Assembly (NCBI GenBank): GCA_963787195.1
Contig: CAWBCI010000014.1
Coordinates: 1-64,000, forward strand
Length of the DNA stretch: 64,000 nt
Reading direction: 5' to 3'
DNA from: CAWBCI01 sp963787195
GTDB lineage: Bacteria > Bacteroidota > Bacteroidia > Bacteroidales > JAGOPY01
The translations under genes and the position numbers were made by a program. The notes beneath the pieces were generated by a model, which made no database searches, was not told the DNA's origin, and saw nothing but the letters and a program-made list of their open reading frames with translations. Positions 24,935-34,588 of the stretch are shown here, one piece after another (within the stretch, counting starts at the first letter, position 1; each line of letters starts with the position of its first letter).

Positions 24935-26983
24935 ATGAAAAAATATGTCCTGTATTTAAGCTTTATTTCGATTATCGCCGTTCTTTTTTCCTGCGCAGGC
25001 GGGCTTAAGAATATTCAGCCGGAAGGCCCCGATCCCCTGGTCTCCCATATCGACTCATCAATCATCCCGGGAAATGATTTCTTCGATTATGCCAATGGCA
25101 CATGGTTCAAGGAAAATCCCATCCCGCCCAGTGAGGTAATGAACGGTATCTGGCAAATCATACAGGACACCATCAATGCCCAGATTAAGCAGGTTTGCCT
25201 TGAATCCGCTGCGCTTGAGAATGCAGAAAAGGGAAGCAACAAGCAAAAAATAGGCGACCTGTATAAGTCGGGAATGGACAGTGTGAGCCTGAATGCACAG
25301 GGTATTAAAGACATTAAAGATGAATTGGATAAGATTGACGGTATTAAGAGCAAGGATGGTATTGCAGAAGTAGCAGCCGGAATACAGGCCGTGAGCGGTT
25401 CTCCCATGTTCTCCTTCTGGGTGTCGCAGGACGACCGCAACAGCGATAAGTATGCTATAAACATATGGCAGGGCGGACTGACCCTCCCCGATAAACAATA
25501 CTATTTTGCCGATGATGCCAGGACTAAAATGATCAGGGAAAAATTTACAGCATACCTGAAGAACCTGTTTGTTATCATGGGATACGGTGAAAAGCAGGCT
25601 GAAGCGGCCGCCAGTGAAACCATGAAAATGGAAACAGACCTGGCAAAGGCTTCGCGGAACCGGGAAGATACCCGCGACCCCCTGCACAATTATACTAAGA
25701 TTGCATTTGCCCGCCTGAAAGACTATACACCTTCTTTCGACTGGACGGCTTTCATGAAAGATGTCGGACTGCAAAATGTGGACACCGTGATCCTGGGCCA
25801 GCCGGAATTCCTGCAGGCACTCGATAAATACATCGGTGAATATTCACTGGATGCATGGAAAGATTACCTGAAAATACATCTTATCGTAGGTCTTTCTTCT
25901 TATATGGATGACAGGACCTATATGGAGACCTTCGATTTCTTCGGGAAGACCCTGAGGGGCATGGAAGAGCCCCGTCCGCGCTGGAAGCGGGTAGTCGGTG
26001 AAACCGACGGCGATCTTGGCGACCTCATAGGCCAGGTTTACGTTGCCGAATATCTTCCTGCCGGCACCAAGGAAAAGTTGCAGGAGATAGGCAGTGCCAT
26101 CAGGGACGTGTATGCTGAAAGGATCAAAAAACTGGACTGGATGACCGATGTTACCAAGGAAAAAGCGCTGCAGAAACTGGCTGCTATGAATATGAAGCTG
26201 GGTTATCCCGACAAATGGAAAGACCTCAGCAGCCTTGAGATCAGCCGTCAGTCGTACGTACAGAATGTGATGAACGCCAACAAATGGTGGTTCAACTACC
26301 GTGTCTCCAAGTTTGGCAAGCCGGTCGACCGCAGCGAATGGCATATGGAGCCACAGACTTACAATGCTTATTACAGTCCTTCCAATAACGAGATCGTGGT
26401 GCCGGGTTGTAATATCATGGTACCGGGTTACGAACGCAAAATGGCTGATGACGCCATACTGTATGCCGTGATAGGAGCTACTTTCGGCCACGAGATGACC
26501 CACGGCTTTGACGACCAGGGCAGCAAATACGACCTACATGGGAACCTGAACAACTGGTGGACACCCGAAGACAGCATCCGTTTCTTTGATAAAACGAAAA
26601 TCCTTGTTCAGCAATATGATGCCTATATACCGGTCGATAGCCTTCATATCAACGGGAAACTCACCCTGGGTGAAAATATCGCCGACCTGGGCGGGGTCAG
26701 GATGGCCTACCAGGCATTTACAGAAACACCGCAATACAAGAATAATGAGATCATCGGGGGAGTTAATCCCGAGAAACGTTTCTTCCTGGGCTATGCCCTG
26801 GCCTGGATGGTGAATATGCGGCCCGAAGCTATCGCCAACCGGGTCCGCTCCGACGAACATTCCCCGGCTAAATACCGGGTGATCGGACCGCTCTCCGATA
26901 TGACTGAATTCTATAATGCATGGGATGTAAAGCCGGGAGAAGCCATGTGGAGGCCGGATAGTCTGAGGGTGAATATCTGGTAG
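24935..26983 (+). CDS. M13 (neprilysin/PepO-type) metallopeptidase, lipoprotein
   Basis: A 682-residue zinc endopeptidase. The lipoprotein signal ends at Cys20 (FSCAGG). The catalytic motif is HEMTH at 519-523 (ATFGHEMTHGFDDQGSKYD) and the third zinc ligand Glu580 is in GENIADLGG. An N-terminal DFFDYANGTWFKENPIP and a C-terminal PEAIANRVRSDEHSPAKYR are also hallmarks of M13, and the length is right. These enzymes cut oligopeptides; lipid anchoring places it in the periplasm or on the surface. Monocistronic by spacing. Confidence 0.95.
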   Translation: MKKYVLYLSFISIIAVLFSCAGGLKNIQPEGPDPLVSHIDSSIIPGNDFFDYANGTWFKENPIPPSEVMNGIWQIIQDTINAQIKQVCLESAALENAEKGSNKQKIGDLYKSGMDSVSLNAQGIKDIKDELDKIDGIKSKDGIAEVAAGIQAVSGSPMFSFWVSQDDRNSDKYAINIWQGGLTLPDKQYYFADDARTKMIREKFTAYLKNLFVIMGYGEKQAEAAASETMKMETDLAKASRNREDTRDPLHNYTKIAFARLKDYTPSFDWTAFMKDVGLQNVDTVILGQPEFLQALDKYIGEYSLDAWKDYLKIHLIVGLSSYMDDRTYMETFDFFGKTLRGMEEPRPRWKRVVGETDGDLGDLIGQVYVAEYLPAGTKEKLQEIGSAIRDVYAERIKKLDWMTDVTKEKALQKLAAMNMKLGYPDKWKDLSSLEISRQSYVQNVMNANKWWFNYRVSKFGKPVDRSEWHMEPQTYNAYYSPSNNEIVVPGCNIMVPGYERKMADDAILYAVIGATFGHEMTHGFDDQGSKYDLHGNLNNWWTPEDSIRFFDKTKILVQQYDAYIPVDSLHINGKLTLGENIADLGGVRMAYQAFTETPQYKNNEIIGGVNPEKRFFLGYALAWMVNMRPEAIANRVRSDEHSPAKYRVIGPLSDMTEFYNAWDVKPGEAMWRPDSLRVNIW

Positions 26984-27015
26984 TCCCGGACTTTTTTTAT
27001 AAGAAAATTACATGC

Positions 27016-28401
27016 CTATTTGGAAGCCCTGATTATACTTTCTTTATAAGGCTCGACATATTTTTTTGTGTCGAAATCAACCGCTGAACCTGCCGGGTTT
27101 CTGTGAATATCATCTGCCAAAGTTTGCTTATATCTTATTCTTGCCCCTATATTCAGAGAAAAATATAAAATGGTCTCTTTCAATCCTTTTGCAAAATAAG
27201 GTAATGACCTGCTTAGAATAGAGTTATAACCATAAATCTCTTTCCGGATTTGATTATAGCCTTCCTGAAGTCTTTCCGGGCTCATATTTTTAGGCTGGAT
27301 CAAAATCTTTTTAGTATCGTACTTACTCCAGTCATCCGTCAAAATTCTGCCTTCTTCTTTCAATCGATCAAAAACAAGAGTACCCGGATATGGGGTCATT
27401 AAACAAGCCTGGAAAAACGCTGATTTCGACTTCGACAGGAACTCATAGCTTAAATCAAAAACCGATTCGTTGTCAGTATCCAGGCCAAAAATTAAAGAAG
27501 CCATGGTAAGAATTCCATTATCCCTCAATTTTTTTACAGCTTCCACATTCTCATTAACGGTTTTCAAGGTTTTTCTGTAAGTTCCGATACCTGTATCAGT
27601 CATCGATTCAAAACCTATCAATAATGCCCTGCCTCCCGATTTATAAATCCATTCCATTAGTTCTTTGTCTTTTGAAATATTTATCGAGGCCTGTCCAACC
27701 CACAATTTATCGAGGTGCTGCAGCTCTTTAAACAGTTCTATGGCAAATCTTCTGTCGAGTGTAATATTATCATCCACAAAAAATAATTCATGTTCAATAC
27801 AAGATGCAGCATCTTTTATAATAGCATCAATGGCTTTATGGCGTTGTTTTTTCCCAAAAAACCTGGTTACAGCACAAAAATCACAATTATAAGGACATCC
27901 ACGGGTTGTTTCAATTGGCGCTATTTTAAACCTTCCTTTAGAACGTCGGATCAAATCCCTGCGGGGAAAAACCGGATTCTGCAGATGGGGAACTTGATCC
28001 AGTTTATATGTGCTCTTAAGTTGTCCTCTATCAGCATCAATAAGCACTTTTTCCCAGAGCCCACCTTCAGTTTCTCCAATTACCACAGCATCTCCATACC
28101 GCAGGGCTTCCTCCGGCAGGGAAGATGCATGAATGCCTCCAAAAATTACAGTTTTGCCCCGCTTCTTAAATTCATTCGCGATTTCATAGCCCCTGAATGC
28201 CGTTTGGCTCATGATCGTTATGCCTATTAAATCATAATCCCCTTCAAAATTGATTTTCTCGCCATGAGCTTCTTCACAAATACTAACTTCATGCTGCGTA
28301 GGGGTCATACTTGCAATAAGTGATAATGTCAATTGAGGGATAGAAAATTGCCCGGGCCTTATTTCCTCTGCCTGGCAAGGAGAGACTAATAGTATATTCA
28401 T
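27016..28401 (-). CDS. B12-binding-domain radical SAM protein
   Basis: A 461-residue protein. Residues 1-130 form a B12-binding-like Rossmann domain (LLVSPCQ, DLIGITIMSQ, VIFGGIHASSLPEEAL), and the [4Fe-4S] cluster motif CPYNCDFC has Cys169, Cys173 and Cys176 in ETTRGCPYNCDFCAVTRFF, followed by the partial TIM barrel (HELFFVDDNITLDRRFAIELFKEL). This is the layout of BchE/HpnP-type methylases and cyclases. Its reaction cannot be read from sequence; hopanoid methylation or tetrapyrrole chemistry are only possibilities. The gene is isolated on the minus strand. Confidence 0.9.
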   Translation of the reverse strand: MNILLVSPCQAEEIRPGQFSIPQLTLSLIASMTPTQHEVSICEEAHGEKINFEGDYDLIGITIMSQTAFRGYEIANEFKKRGKTVIFGGIHASSLPEEALRYGDAVVIGETEGGLWEKVLIDADRGQLKSTYKLDQVPHLQNPVFPRRDLIRRSKGRFKIAPIETTRGCPYNCDFCAVTRFFGKKQRHKAIDAIIKDAASCIEHELFFVDDNITLDRRFAIELFKELQHLDKLWVGQASINISKDKELMEWIYKSGGRALLIGFESMTDTGIGTYRKTLKTVNENVEAVKKLRDNGILTMASLIFGLDTDNESVFDLSYEFLSKSKSAFFQACLMTPYPGTLVFDRLKEEGRILTDDWSKYDTKKILIQPKNMSPERLQEGYNQIRKEIYGYNSILSRSLPYFAKGLKETILYFSLNIGARIRYKQTLADDIHRNPAGSAVDFDTKKYVEPYKESIIRASK

Positions 28402-28439
28402 ATCTAACTTAAAAATTGCACGAAAGTAATCATTCTAAA

Positions 28440-28637
28440 ACAATTATGACCTCCAACTTCCCGAATAATAAACCACCCCGCCGCAAACAACGGGATATCT
28501 TAGGGAAATATCTCTTATTCGTCTCAAGAGACGGGGAATTTAGTCCCATCAGATCCCGAATAAGACTTCGTCATTTCGGGACCAATTCGACTAAGGATTT
28601 TTTCTACGCTTCGCTTGAAAAAATTGAGTCTCATTGA
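28440..28637. repeat. GC-richer non-coding block, possible dispersed repeat
   Basis: Between two minus-strand genes lies a block containing AGATCCCGAATAAGACTTCG and CATTTCGGGACCAATTCG, with inverted parts (TCCCGAA with TTCGGGA, 28556-28583) and TCTCAAGAGA. A plus-strand frame spans it, but the protein-level pattern looks like a repeat. I cannot verify other copies in this window. Confidence 0.35.
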
Positions 28638-29918
28638 TTAAAAATGAAACACAAAGGACATAAGAAGCCCGAGCACAATCAAAATGCCAAAGCCGCTGAT
28701 CAAAGGCATGCGAAGCGATTTCTTCCCGAATGAAATCCCATAGATCATTTTTAGTATATTATTACTCGTGACAGCATTCAGCACGGCCATCACGAGCACT
28801 GTGTCCTGAATATCCCACTTGCTCTGAAAGAGGTTTAAAATAAAAGGATCTATGTCGGTCACTCCCACTACAAATGAAAGCACGTTGATCCCTGTTGTTC
28901 CGTAATGTTTATCAACAAATCCTGTGATCAGTCCGAAGAAGATAAAAAGAGCCGCAAAAACCAGGGCAGTTTTAAATTCCAGGGGATTGTTCTTAGCCTG
29001 GATAGACTGATCATCAAATTGTTGCAATTGCTTTTTATGCCGGAATTTCAGGAAATAAACAGCCGTTAATGTAGAGGCCACGCAGAATATTATAAAGGGA
29101 AGCGCGAGCCGGAATGCGATTTCTTTATTGAAAAACAGGGCCAGCAGGAATATTCGCAAATACATCATGGTGGTTGCGAGCAAAATCGCTGCAATTACCT
29201 TATTACTTTCCGGCATCTCTTTACTCTTTTTTGCAAGAATAATGGTTGTGGCGGTGCTGCTGTATAAACCTCCTAAAATCCCGGTTAAAACTATTCCTGA
29301 ATTAGGAAAGACAAATTTCTGCAGGAGGTAACTGAGATAAGAAATAGCGGAAACAGCAACAATCGCCAACCAGAATTTATAGGGTGAAATGTTGATTTCG
29401 GCTGAAATTGGCGCATCCGGCAGCAAGGGGAGAATCACCCCGGCAAGGACCAGAAATTTGGCAAGTGTGATGAATTCCCTGTTATCAAATTTCTTGGAAA
29501 ACTTAAAAAGTGATTCTTTAATTTCCGTAATCACAAATACCACAACAACTATTAAAATCACCAGCCAGTTGGGCTGGGTGTATATCAAGGGAGCCAGGCA
29601 ATAAGTCACCATAGCAATTACCAGCGATGTAAGGCCGAATTTTTTCTTAACCTGGATTTTCTGATAATAATAAATAGCCAGCCAGAGAGAAATAATAATG
29701 CCGCCCACCATATATGGAACCATACTTTGAGGGCTGATGATGTATAGGATAAAACCCACAATCCCGATCAAAGTGAAGGTCCGGTCGGTTCCAAACAGGC
29801 TTTCCACCTCCTCATCAATATGGTGCCTTCTTTGCTCCAATCCAATCAGGAGGGAAAATAAAGTCACAAGAATAAACTTGATAATATCCGCAGGAATATG
29901 TTTTAAGATTTCAGTCAT
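28638..29918 (-). CDS. MgtC/SapB family membrane protein with DUF4010
   Basis: A 426-residue integral membrane protein. The N-terminal ~140 residues match the MgtC/SapB domain (FILVTLFSLLIGLEQRRHHIDEE, GTDRTFTLIGIVGFIL) and the remainder (about 175-426) matches DUF4010, with more than eight further hydrophobic helices and the TGILGGLYSSTATTIILAKKS loop. MgtC proteins are linked to Mg2+ homeostasis and ATP synthase control; the fused DUF4010 version is widespread and unstudied. It stands alone. Confidence 0.9.
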   Translation of the reverse strand: MTEILKHIPADIIKFILVTLFSLLIGLEQRRHHIDEEVESLFGTDRTFTLIGIVGFILYIISPQSMVPYMVGGIIISLWLAIYYYQKIQVKKKFGLTSLVIAMVTYCLAPLIYTQPNWLVILIVVVVFVITEIKESLFKFSKKFDNREFITLAKFLVLAGVILPLLPDAPISAEINISPYKFWLAIVAVSAISYLSYLLQKFVFPNSGIVLTGILGGLYSSTATTIILAKKSKEMPESNKVIAAILLATTMMYLRIFLLALFFNKEIAFRLALPFIIFCVASTLTAVYFLKFRHKKQLQQFDDQSIQAKNNPLEFKTALVFAALFIFFGLITGFVDKHYGTTGINVLSFVVGVTDIDPFILNLFQSKWDIQDTVLVMAVLNAVTSNNILKMIYGISFGKKSLRMPLISGFGILIVLGLLMSFVFHF

Positions 29919-30196
29919 TGAATTTGCTGGATATGAAATAAAATTACATGATTTGCTTAAAAGTCCAGCTGCCGGAATATCACATTAGCTTTCCAATTTA
30001 GCCAGTCGGAGATTTCTTGTAAATTTATTAATGCTTTCCGGGAAAAACAAGGAAAATTCCAGTTATTCCAAATGATTTTAAATTAGATGTGAGATTAGCA
30101 AGGTATTTAAAAAAAAACTTAACTTGCCTTTTCAAAACCATATTACTTTAATGCCTGGTCTTAATAATTATCAATCATCGATTAATCTCTGAAACT

Positions 30197-31537
30197 ATGA
30201 AAAAATTATTCTTTATGCTAGGAATGATCGTACTCTTTTCATTTTCAGCCTGTAAAAAAAATAATAAAGAAAGCGAAGTAAATAAACCGGATCACTTTGA
30301 ATTTATTATCAGTAATAATTATTTACAAAATAATGCAAACCAGGAAGAAAAAGCCTGGATAATGGTATATGGTTCGAACATGGACTTACTCCATATTCAA
30401 CAAATCGAAAACGGCATGTCTTATGTTTTACCAAAGTTCGAAAATGCTTCATCCGGTAATTTCATGGTCCAGGTATTCAGAAGAACAGTAGTTAATAATT
30501 ACAACAGCCTGGATCTTTATGGCATTTCAGCTTTCCCCAATGTTGAACCAGCTACCTGGCAGCTGGGCCAGAATCCGGCTCCAAAACTGACTCCCATAGG
30601 CCAGAATTCTGTTTGCTTTGATTTTCCTTTCATGCAAAACAATTTCAATAATGCATTCAGAAACAAATATTCGGATGGGAATGTTATGGGAACCGGATGT
30701 TTACTTTTTGATCAGTACTTTAACCCTGATAATATCTGGGTAATGTATGCATTAGAGGATGAAGTGCCGCATTATGTCTGGCTTGATAATGTCGGGCTCA
30801 ATGAAAATTTCAATTTATCTGAGACTGATTTTAAGCAGATGACTGACTATGTCGACATTAATTTTGAAAATTTTGATTCACGTGAAGTATATATTGAATC
30901 GGAAGATGATTTGTCGACAGATTATTGGGAATATTATCCTGTTTTTTCAAGTTTTAATGGCACCCAGCCAAGTGTAAGGGCTTATTATCCGGGAAATCTC
31001 TTTCCTGGATATTATACTTATATGACCAGTAGTTTAAACAATGTCACCGAACTGATGCTCAAAAAAAGAGGTAGCATCCCATCCAAATTTGATTATCTGT
31101 CGGCGGATATAAACATTATCAATCCGGAAGTTAAAAATTTTAAAAGCTCTCCATCTGGTCAGTTTGATTATGCAAAAATTTACTGGTCTCATTCAGCAAA
31201 CATCAATGGGATGGAATCAAGTTTTCAGTATGTTATCTGCGGTTCAAATGACATGATTGCAGCTTATTCAGCGCCGGATCTGCCCGATGAAATCTTAGCC
31301 GAAAACGAAGGACTTCTTCAACTTGGTTCACTTGTTTACAGCAGGATTGATTTTTACGAATTCGACGCCTATAAGGGGTATGGTGATTATATTATAAATG
31401 CTTTTACAGATCCGGGCAGCCTTGAGAATAACATCAATGTTTATCACAGAAAAATGATTTACTCTTCCGGAAAAGGAACAAAAACTGAACATGACGCCCA
31501 GGAACTGCTGAAGCATATTCATGAAAATACAGAGTAA
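30197..31537 (+). CDS. Lipoprotein of unknown function
   Basis: A 446-residue lipoprotein: MKKLFFMLGMIVLFSFSACKK with lipobox FSAC (Cys19). The mature part is rich in aromatic and acidic residues (YWEYYPVFSSFNGTQPSVRAYYPGNLFPGYYTY), suggesting beta-rich, carbohydrate- or protein-binding surfaces, but no domain is recognised. An outer-membrane surface location is likely since Bacteroidota lipoproteins with acidic residues after the Cys are often surface-exposed, though here KKNNKES follows. The 278-bp upstream gap has AT-rich promoter-like DNA. Confidence 0.7.
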   Translation: MKKLFFMLGMIVLFSFSACKKNNKESEVNKPDHFEFIISNNYLQNNANQEEKAWIMVYGSNMDLLHIQQIENGMSYVLPKFENASSGNFMVQVFRRTVVNNYNSLDLYGISAFPNVEPATWQLGQNPAPKLTPIGQNSVCFDFPFMQNNFNNAFRNKYSDGNVMGTGCLLFDQYFNPDNIWVMYALEDEVPHYVWLDNVGLNENFNLSETDFKQMTDYVDINFENFDSREVYIESEDDLSTDYWEYYPVFSSFNGTQPSVRAYYPGNLFPGYYTYMTSSLNNVTELMLKKRGSIPSKFDYLSADINIINPEVKNFKSSPSGQFDYAKIYWSHSANINGMESSFQYVICGSNDMIAAYSAPDLPDEILAENEGLLQLGSLVYSRIDFYEFDAYKGYGDYIINAFTDPGSLENNINVYHRKMIYSSGKGTKTEHDAQELLKHIHENTE

Positions 31538-31576
31538 TTTAGTTCAGAGAATATAAATTATTCAACCTGTCTGATT

Positions 31577-31966
31577 TTATAAAGAATTAATCCTGACTGC
31601 CTCTTTTAATAATTTAACTATTGCAGCTTCATTTATTTCATCAGTGCTCTTATAGATTTTATAGAAGACTTTCTTATTAGTTCCATGTGTAAGATATTTA
31701 TCTTCATCTTTTAGTTTATTGCCCTGCCAGAAACCCAGCAGTACGCCTTCAGTGATCCCACCCCGGGGTATACTTGCAGGCCAGATGATGCAGATACCTC
31801 TTCGGCCTCTGAAAAATGGGACATTGTAAGATATTTTTTCATGGCAGCCTTCAGGTAAATTATCCAGGATGATCTGCCTTAAAACATCAACTATAATCCT
31901 TTCCCTTTCAGGAAGGATTTCAAATAATTGAACGAGGGAATTTATTTTAGGAGGAGGAGGGTGCAT
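31577..31966 (-). CDS. DUF1801 family protein
   Basis: A 129-residue soluble protein of the DUF1801/YdhG-like fold: LPERERIIVDVLRQIILDNLPEGCHEKISYNVPFF, then GICIIWPASIPRGG, typical of small DUF1801 proteins. The function is unknown. It lies 3 bp downstream of the thioredoxin-like gene on the minus strand, so the two are probably co-transcribed. Confidence 0.85.
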   Translation of the reverse strand: MHPPPPKINSLVQLFEILPERERIIVDVLRQIILDNLPEGCHEKISYNVPFFRGRRGICIIWPASIPRGGITEGVLLGFWQGNKLKDEDKYLTHGTNKKVFYKIYKSTDEINEAAIVKLLKEAVRINSL

Positions 31967-31969
31967 TAT

Positions 31970-32293
31970 TTATCCTGCAGTTTTTTTACGCAATTCTTCA
32001 ATCTGCTTTTTTATAAAATCCTTAGGAAGCATGCCTGTCCTGATTCCGTTTACTATATAAATACGGCAGGAATAATTGAAGGAAACAGGTATTTCCCCGG
32101 TATAGATATCCAGGCCTTCATAAAGTATAGTCGGAGATCCCTGGAAATTCAGTTTTTCAGCTGCCGCGACATCCGGAACTTCCGTCATTATTAGCTCGTC
32201 TTCAGCAATAAAGCCTTCAGCAATAAGCTTTTTAAGATTTTTCAGGCTTTCGGTGGAGTGGGGACAAGATTCAAAATACTGGAATTCTATCAT
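31970..32293 (-). CDS. Thioredoxin-fold small protein
   Basis: A 107-residue protein beginning MIEFQYFESCPHSTESL: the CPHS motif right after a first beta strand resembles a thioredoxin-like CPxS site with a single N-terminal cysteine, and LNFQGSPTILYEGLDIY is the cis-proline strand (SPT). Similar proteins are found beside mercury or DUF2703-type genes. It is probably a cytoplasmic thiol oxidoreductase or metal-binding protein; the role is not established. Directly followed by the DUF1801 gene. Confidence 0.75.
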   Translation of the reverse strand: MIEFQYFESCPHSTESLKNLKKLIAEGFIAEDELIMTEVPDVAAAEKLNFQGSPTILYEGLDIYTGEIPVSFNYSCRIYIVNGIRTGMLPKDFIKKQIEELRKKTAG

Positions 32294-32355
32294 CTTAATT
32301 TATTATAATTTCTAAAGTATAAACTTTGAAATACTTAAAAAAAAATGCACCAATA

Positions 32356-32655
32356 TCATCCAATGCTTTCTTTATATTTCTTTATCACTTTAAATTCATC
32401 TTCTTTATGGAGAATTAGTTCTTCCAGGTCATAATCATCCTGCAATCCCAGCCAGAATTTAGGGGAGTTTCCAAAATAATTACTCAATCTTAAAGCAGTA
32501 TCAGCAGTGATTCGTCTTCTGCCTTTCAAAATTTCGCTAAGCCTGGTTTGCGGTATATTGATATCCTTTGATAATTTATAAGCCGTGATTTTCAAAGGCA
32601 TTAGAAATTCTTCTGATAAAATTTCCCCCGGACTTATGTTTGGTAATTTATCCAT
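32356..32655 (-). CDS. higA: HigA-type antitoxin (XRE family)
   Basis: A 99-residue HTH antitoxin. ISPGEILSEEFLMPLKITAYKLSKDINIPQTRLSEILKGRRRITADTALRLSNYFG is a textbook VapI/HigA helix-turn-helix, followed by the conserved FWLGLQDDYDLE tail. It follows the toxin gene by 11 bp. HigA neutralises HigB and represses the operon. Confidence 0.95.
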   Translation of the reverse strand: MDKLPNISPGEILSEEFLMPLKITAYKLSKDINIPQTRLSEILKGRRRITADTALRLSNYFGNSPKFWLGLQDDYDLEELILHKEDEFKVIKKYKESIG

Positions 32656-32666
32656 CTCTAAAAATA

Positions 32667-32948
32667 TTAATGATAATCGGATATTTCGACATCAAAAGAT
32701 TGACCATCTTCCCAACGAGAAATTATTCTCCATTGAACATTTATCCTGATACTATAGTAATCCTTTAATTTTCCTTTAAGTTTCTCAAGCTTATTGGAAG
32801 GAGGTACTGTTAAATCATTCAAGCTAAAAGAGTTATTAAGCATTCTTAGCTTTCGCCTGGCTATATGCTGGATATCATCCGGTAACTTTTTTGAAACAGT
32901 CCCCTTCCATACTTTTTCAGTCTCTTTGGATCCGAATGATTGAATCAT
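32667..32948 (-). CDS. higB: HigB/RelE-type toxin
   Basis: A 93-residue RelE-superfamily toxin that cleaves mRNA on the ribosome. Features: MIQSFGSKETEKVWKG, KLPDDIQHIARRKLRMLN, and the C-terminal YSIRINVQWRIISRW. Toxin-before-antitoxin order is typical of higBA. Its promoter lies just upstream, overlapping the end of hvfC. Confidence 0.95.
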   Translation of the reverse strand: MIQSFGSKETEKVWKGTVSKKLPDDIQHIARRKLRMLNNSFSLNDLTVPPSNKLEKLKGKLKDYYSIRINVQWRIISRWEDGQSFDVEISDYH

Positions 32949-32972
32949 AGTGACGATTTACAATACTAACGC

Positions 32973-33006
32973 CAAAGATAAGCATTTTCTTAATAAAATG
33001 TCAATA
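32973..33006 (-). promoter_or_regulatory. higBA promoter
   Basis: Minus strand TTG, 21 nt, TATCTTTG (32980-32973), 25 bp before the higB start. It fits the phylum consensus and the -33 element lies within the last codons of hvfC. Confidence 0.55.
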
Positions 33007-33742
33007 AAAGCCTCTTTTCGATGGCATGATCAATAAATTTCCGCGAATTTGAATAGATGAGCGGATCATCAGCCAGTCTGAATTCCGCGGCAGTCAGTTG
33101 AATTACCTCTTCAGATTCATAGGCTTCTTCAGAAAGATGTTCCAGAATCCTGGCATAGAAAACCGAAAGGTCGGTGAAGATGACTTTCCCATTATCCGGA
33201 TGGCGGTGCATTACAAGGAAATAATTTCCCTTATCTGATTCTTGTATGGTATTAGCTGTTTTGAGATGAACAGGATAATTAAAATGTTCCAGCCGGTGCT
33301 CAGGGTTGATCAGAAGATTTTCCTTTCCTTTAATATTTTCTTTTTGGTAAGATATATCTTCATCTTCCATCATAAATAACTCTATTTCCAGCCATTCCAT
33401 CTTTAATAATTCGGGAAGAAAAGGGTACTTCTTAATGAATGGATGATCTGTCTCCAAAACATATTCATAAAATTCCTTAGGCATAGTCCAAATCTGCGGG
33501 GAACTGCAGGGATGGCTGCTGAAAAATTCATTAACCAGGCTGTCCCATTCCTCTTTTTCAAAAAGTTTATAAGTCAATGGATAAGCTGACCTAAGGCTGT
33601 CATCGATAATATTATAGACCAGGCGGCGGTATTGTTTCACCCTTTTACTATCAACACCTGCTATCTCCTGGTAAATACCGGTGCGGCAATAATTTGCCAG
33701 GGAGGACTGGGCTTCATGAAGCCTGTTTTCAGTGAGTGACAT
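32990..33742 (-). CDS. hvfC: HvfC/DUF2063-type RiPP maturation partner
   Basis: A 250-residue protein matching the DUF2063 N-terminal domain: QSSLANYCRTGIYQEIAG, RRLVYNIIDDSLRSAYPLTYKLF and EEWDSLVNEFFSSHPCSSPQIW, then the longer HvfC C-terminal part. In methanobactin, hvf and bufferin systems this partner binds the precursor and the MNIO enzyme and is needed for modification. The start ATG at 33742 overlaps the end of hvfB by 14 bp, so the genes are coupled; a 33766 start is also possible. Confidence 0.85.
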   Translation of the reverse strand: MSLTENRLHEAQSSLANYCRTGIYQEIAGVDSKRVKQYRRLVYNIIDDSLRSAYPLTYKLFEKEEWDSLVNEFFSSHPCSSPQIWTMPKEFYEYVLETDHPFIKKYPFLPELLKMEWLEIELFMMEDEDISYQKENIKGKENLLINPEHRLEHFNYPVHLKTANTIQESDKGNYFLVMHRHPDNGKVIFTDLSVFYARILEHLSEEAYESEEVIQLTAAEFRLADDPLIYSNSRKFIDHAIEKRLLLTFY

Positions 33743-34562
33743 AAGCTTTTTCTTTATTAAGGACATTCGATTTAATTTCCCGCAGCATGCCGATCTCCTG
33801 CTGCAATTCTTCCAGTTCCGGGATATTAAAATCCCTCTCAAGCAATACAGGCACATCCCTTCCCAGTTTTCTCATAGTGTAATCAAATAGATTATAAACC
33901 GGATCGATAATAGGCTGCCCGTGGGTGTCGATAATGAGATCCTCTGAAACCTTTTCATGCCCGGCCATATGTATGTATTTTACCTTTTCGAAGGGGATTT
34001 GAGCTATGAATTCCTTTGCATCGTAATGATGGTTGAAACTATTCACATATACATTGTTCACATCTAACAGGAGATCGCATCCGGATTCCTGAAGCACGGC
34101 ATTGATGAATTCAATTTCTTTCATTTCCGCTGTAACAGAAGTATAATAACTCACGATTTCGATGGCAATTTTTCTTTCCAGGAAATCCTGAACTGTCCTG
34201 ATCCTATCCGAAACATGCTTAACAGCTTCTTCAGTGAAAGGTATAGGTAGAAGGTCATAAAGATGGGCATTGTCACATTTGGCAAAGCTGAGATGCTCGG
34301 AATAGACCTTTGCTCCGGTCTCCTCCAGGAATTTTTTGATCTTTCCCAGGAAATCGAAATCCAGCTCGTCCGGACTGCCAATAGAAAGTGATAGCCCGTG
34401 CGTAAATAGAGGATATTTCTCAAGGGCCTGCCGGAATTCCCTTTTCCAGTAGCCTCCTATGCCTAACCAGTTTTCCGGCGCCACTTCTATGAAATCGGGT
34501 TGCAGTTTATTGCCATTGAGAAAGTCCCCTGCAAAATCTTTTCTGAATCCTATGCCTACCAT
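33729..34562 (-). CDS. hvfB: HvfB/DUF692 MNIO-type RiPP maturase
   Basis: A 277-residue TIM-barrel enzyme of the multinuclear non-heme iron oxidative (MNIO, DUF692/MbnB) family. Metal ligand motifs are visible: THGLSLSIGS, VYSEHLSF, DVNNVYVNSFNHHYD, HMAGHE, IDTHGQPI and LLERDFN. MNIO enzymes oxidise cysteines of precursor peptides to oxazolone/thioamide or related groups. It is 72 bp downstream of a Cys-rich secreted precursor and overlaps hvfC, the standard hvfABC order. The product probably chelates copper or another metal. Confidence 0.9.
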   Translation of the reverse strand: MVGIGFRKDFAGDFLNGNKLQPDFIEVAPENWLGIGGYWKREFRQALEKYPLFTHGLSLSIGSPDELDFDFLGKIKKFLEETGAKVYSEHLSFAKCDNAHLYDLLPIPFTEEAVKHVSDRIRTVQDFLERKIAIEIVSYYTSVTAEMKEIEFINAVLQESGCDLLLDVNNVYVNSFNHHYDAKEFIAQIPFEKVKYIHMAGHEKVSEDLIIDTHGQPIIDPVYNLFDYTMRKLGRDVPVLLERDFNIPELEELQQEIGMLREIKSNVLNKEKAYVTH

Positions 34563-34588
34563 GATAATTCTGTTTTAATGTTTGAAAT

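Noticed and set aside
25058..25774. Long minus-strand frame antisense to the M13 peptidase
   Set aside because: The plus-strand M13 protein has all family motifs, and the antisense translation has none.
25844..26503. Second long minus-strand frame within the M13 gene
   Set aside because: A frame shadow of the GC-richer M13 gene.
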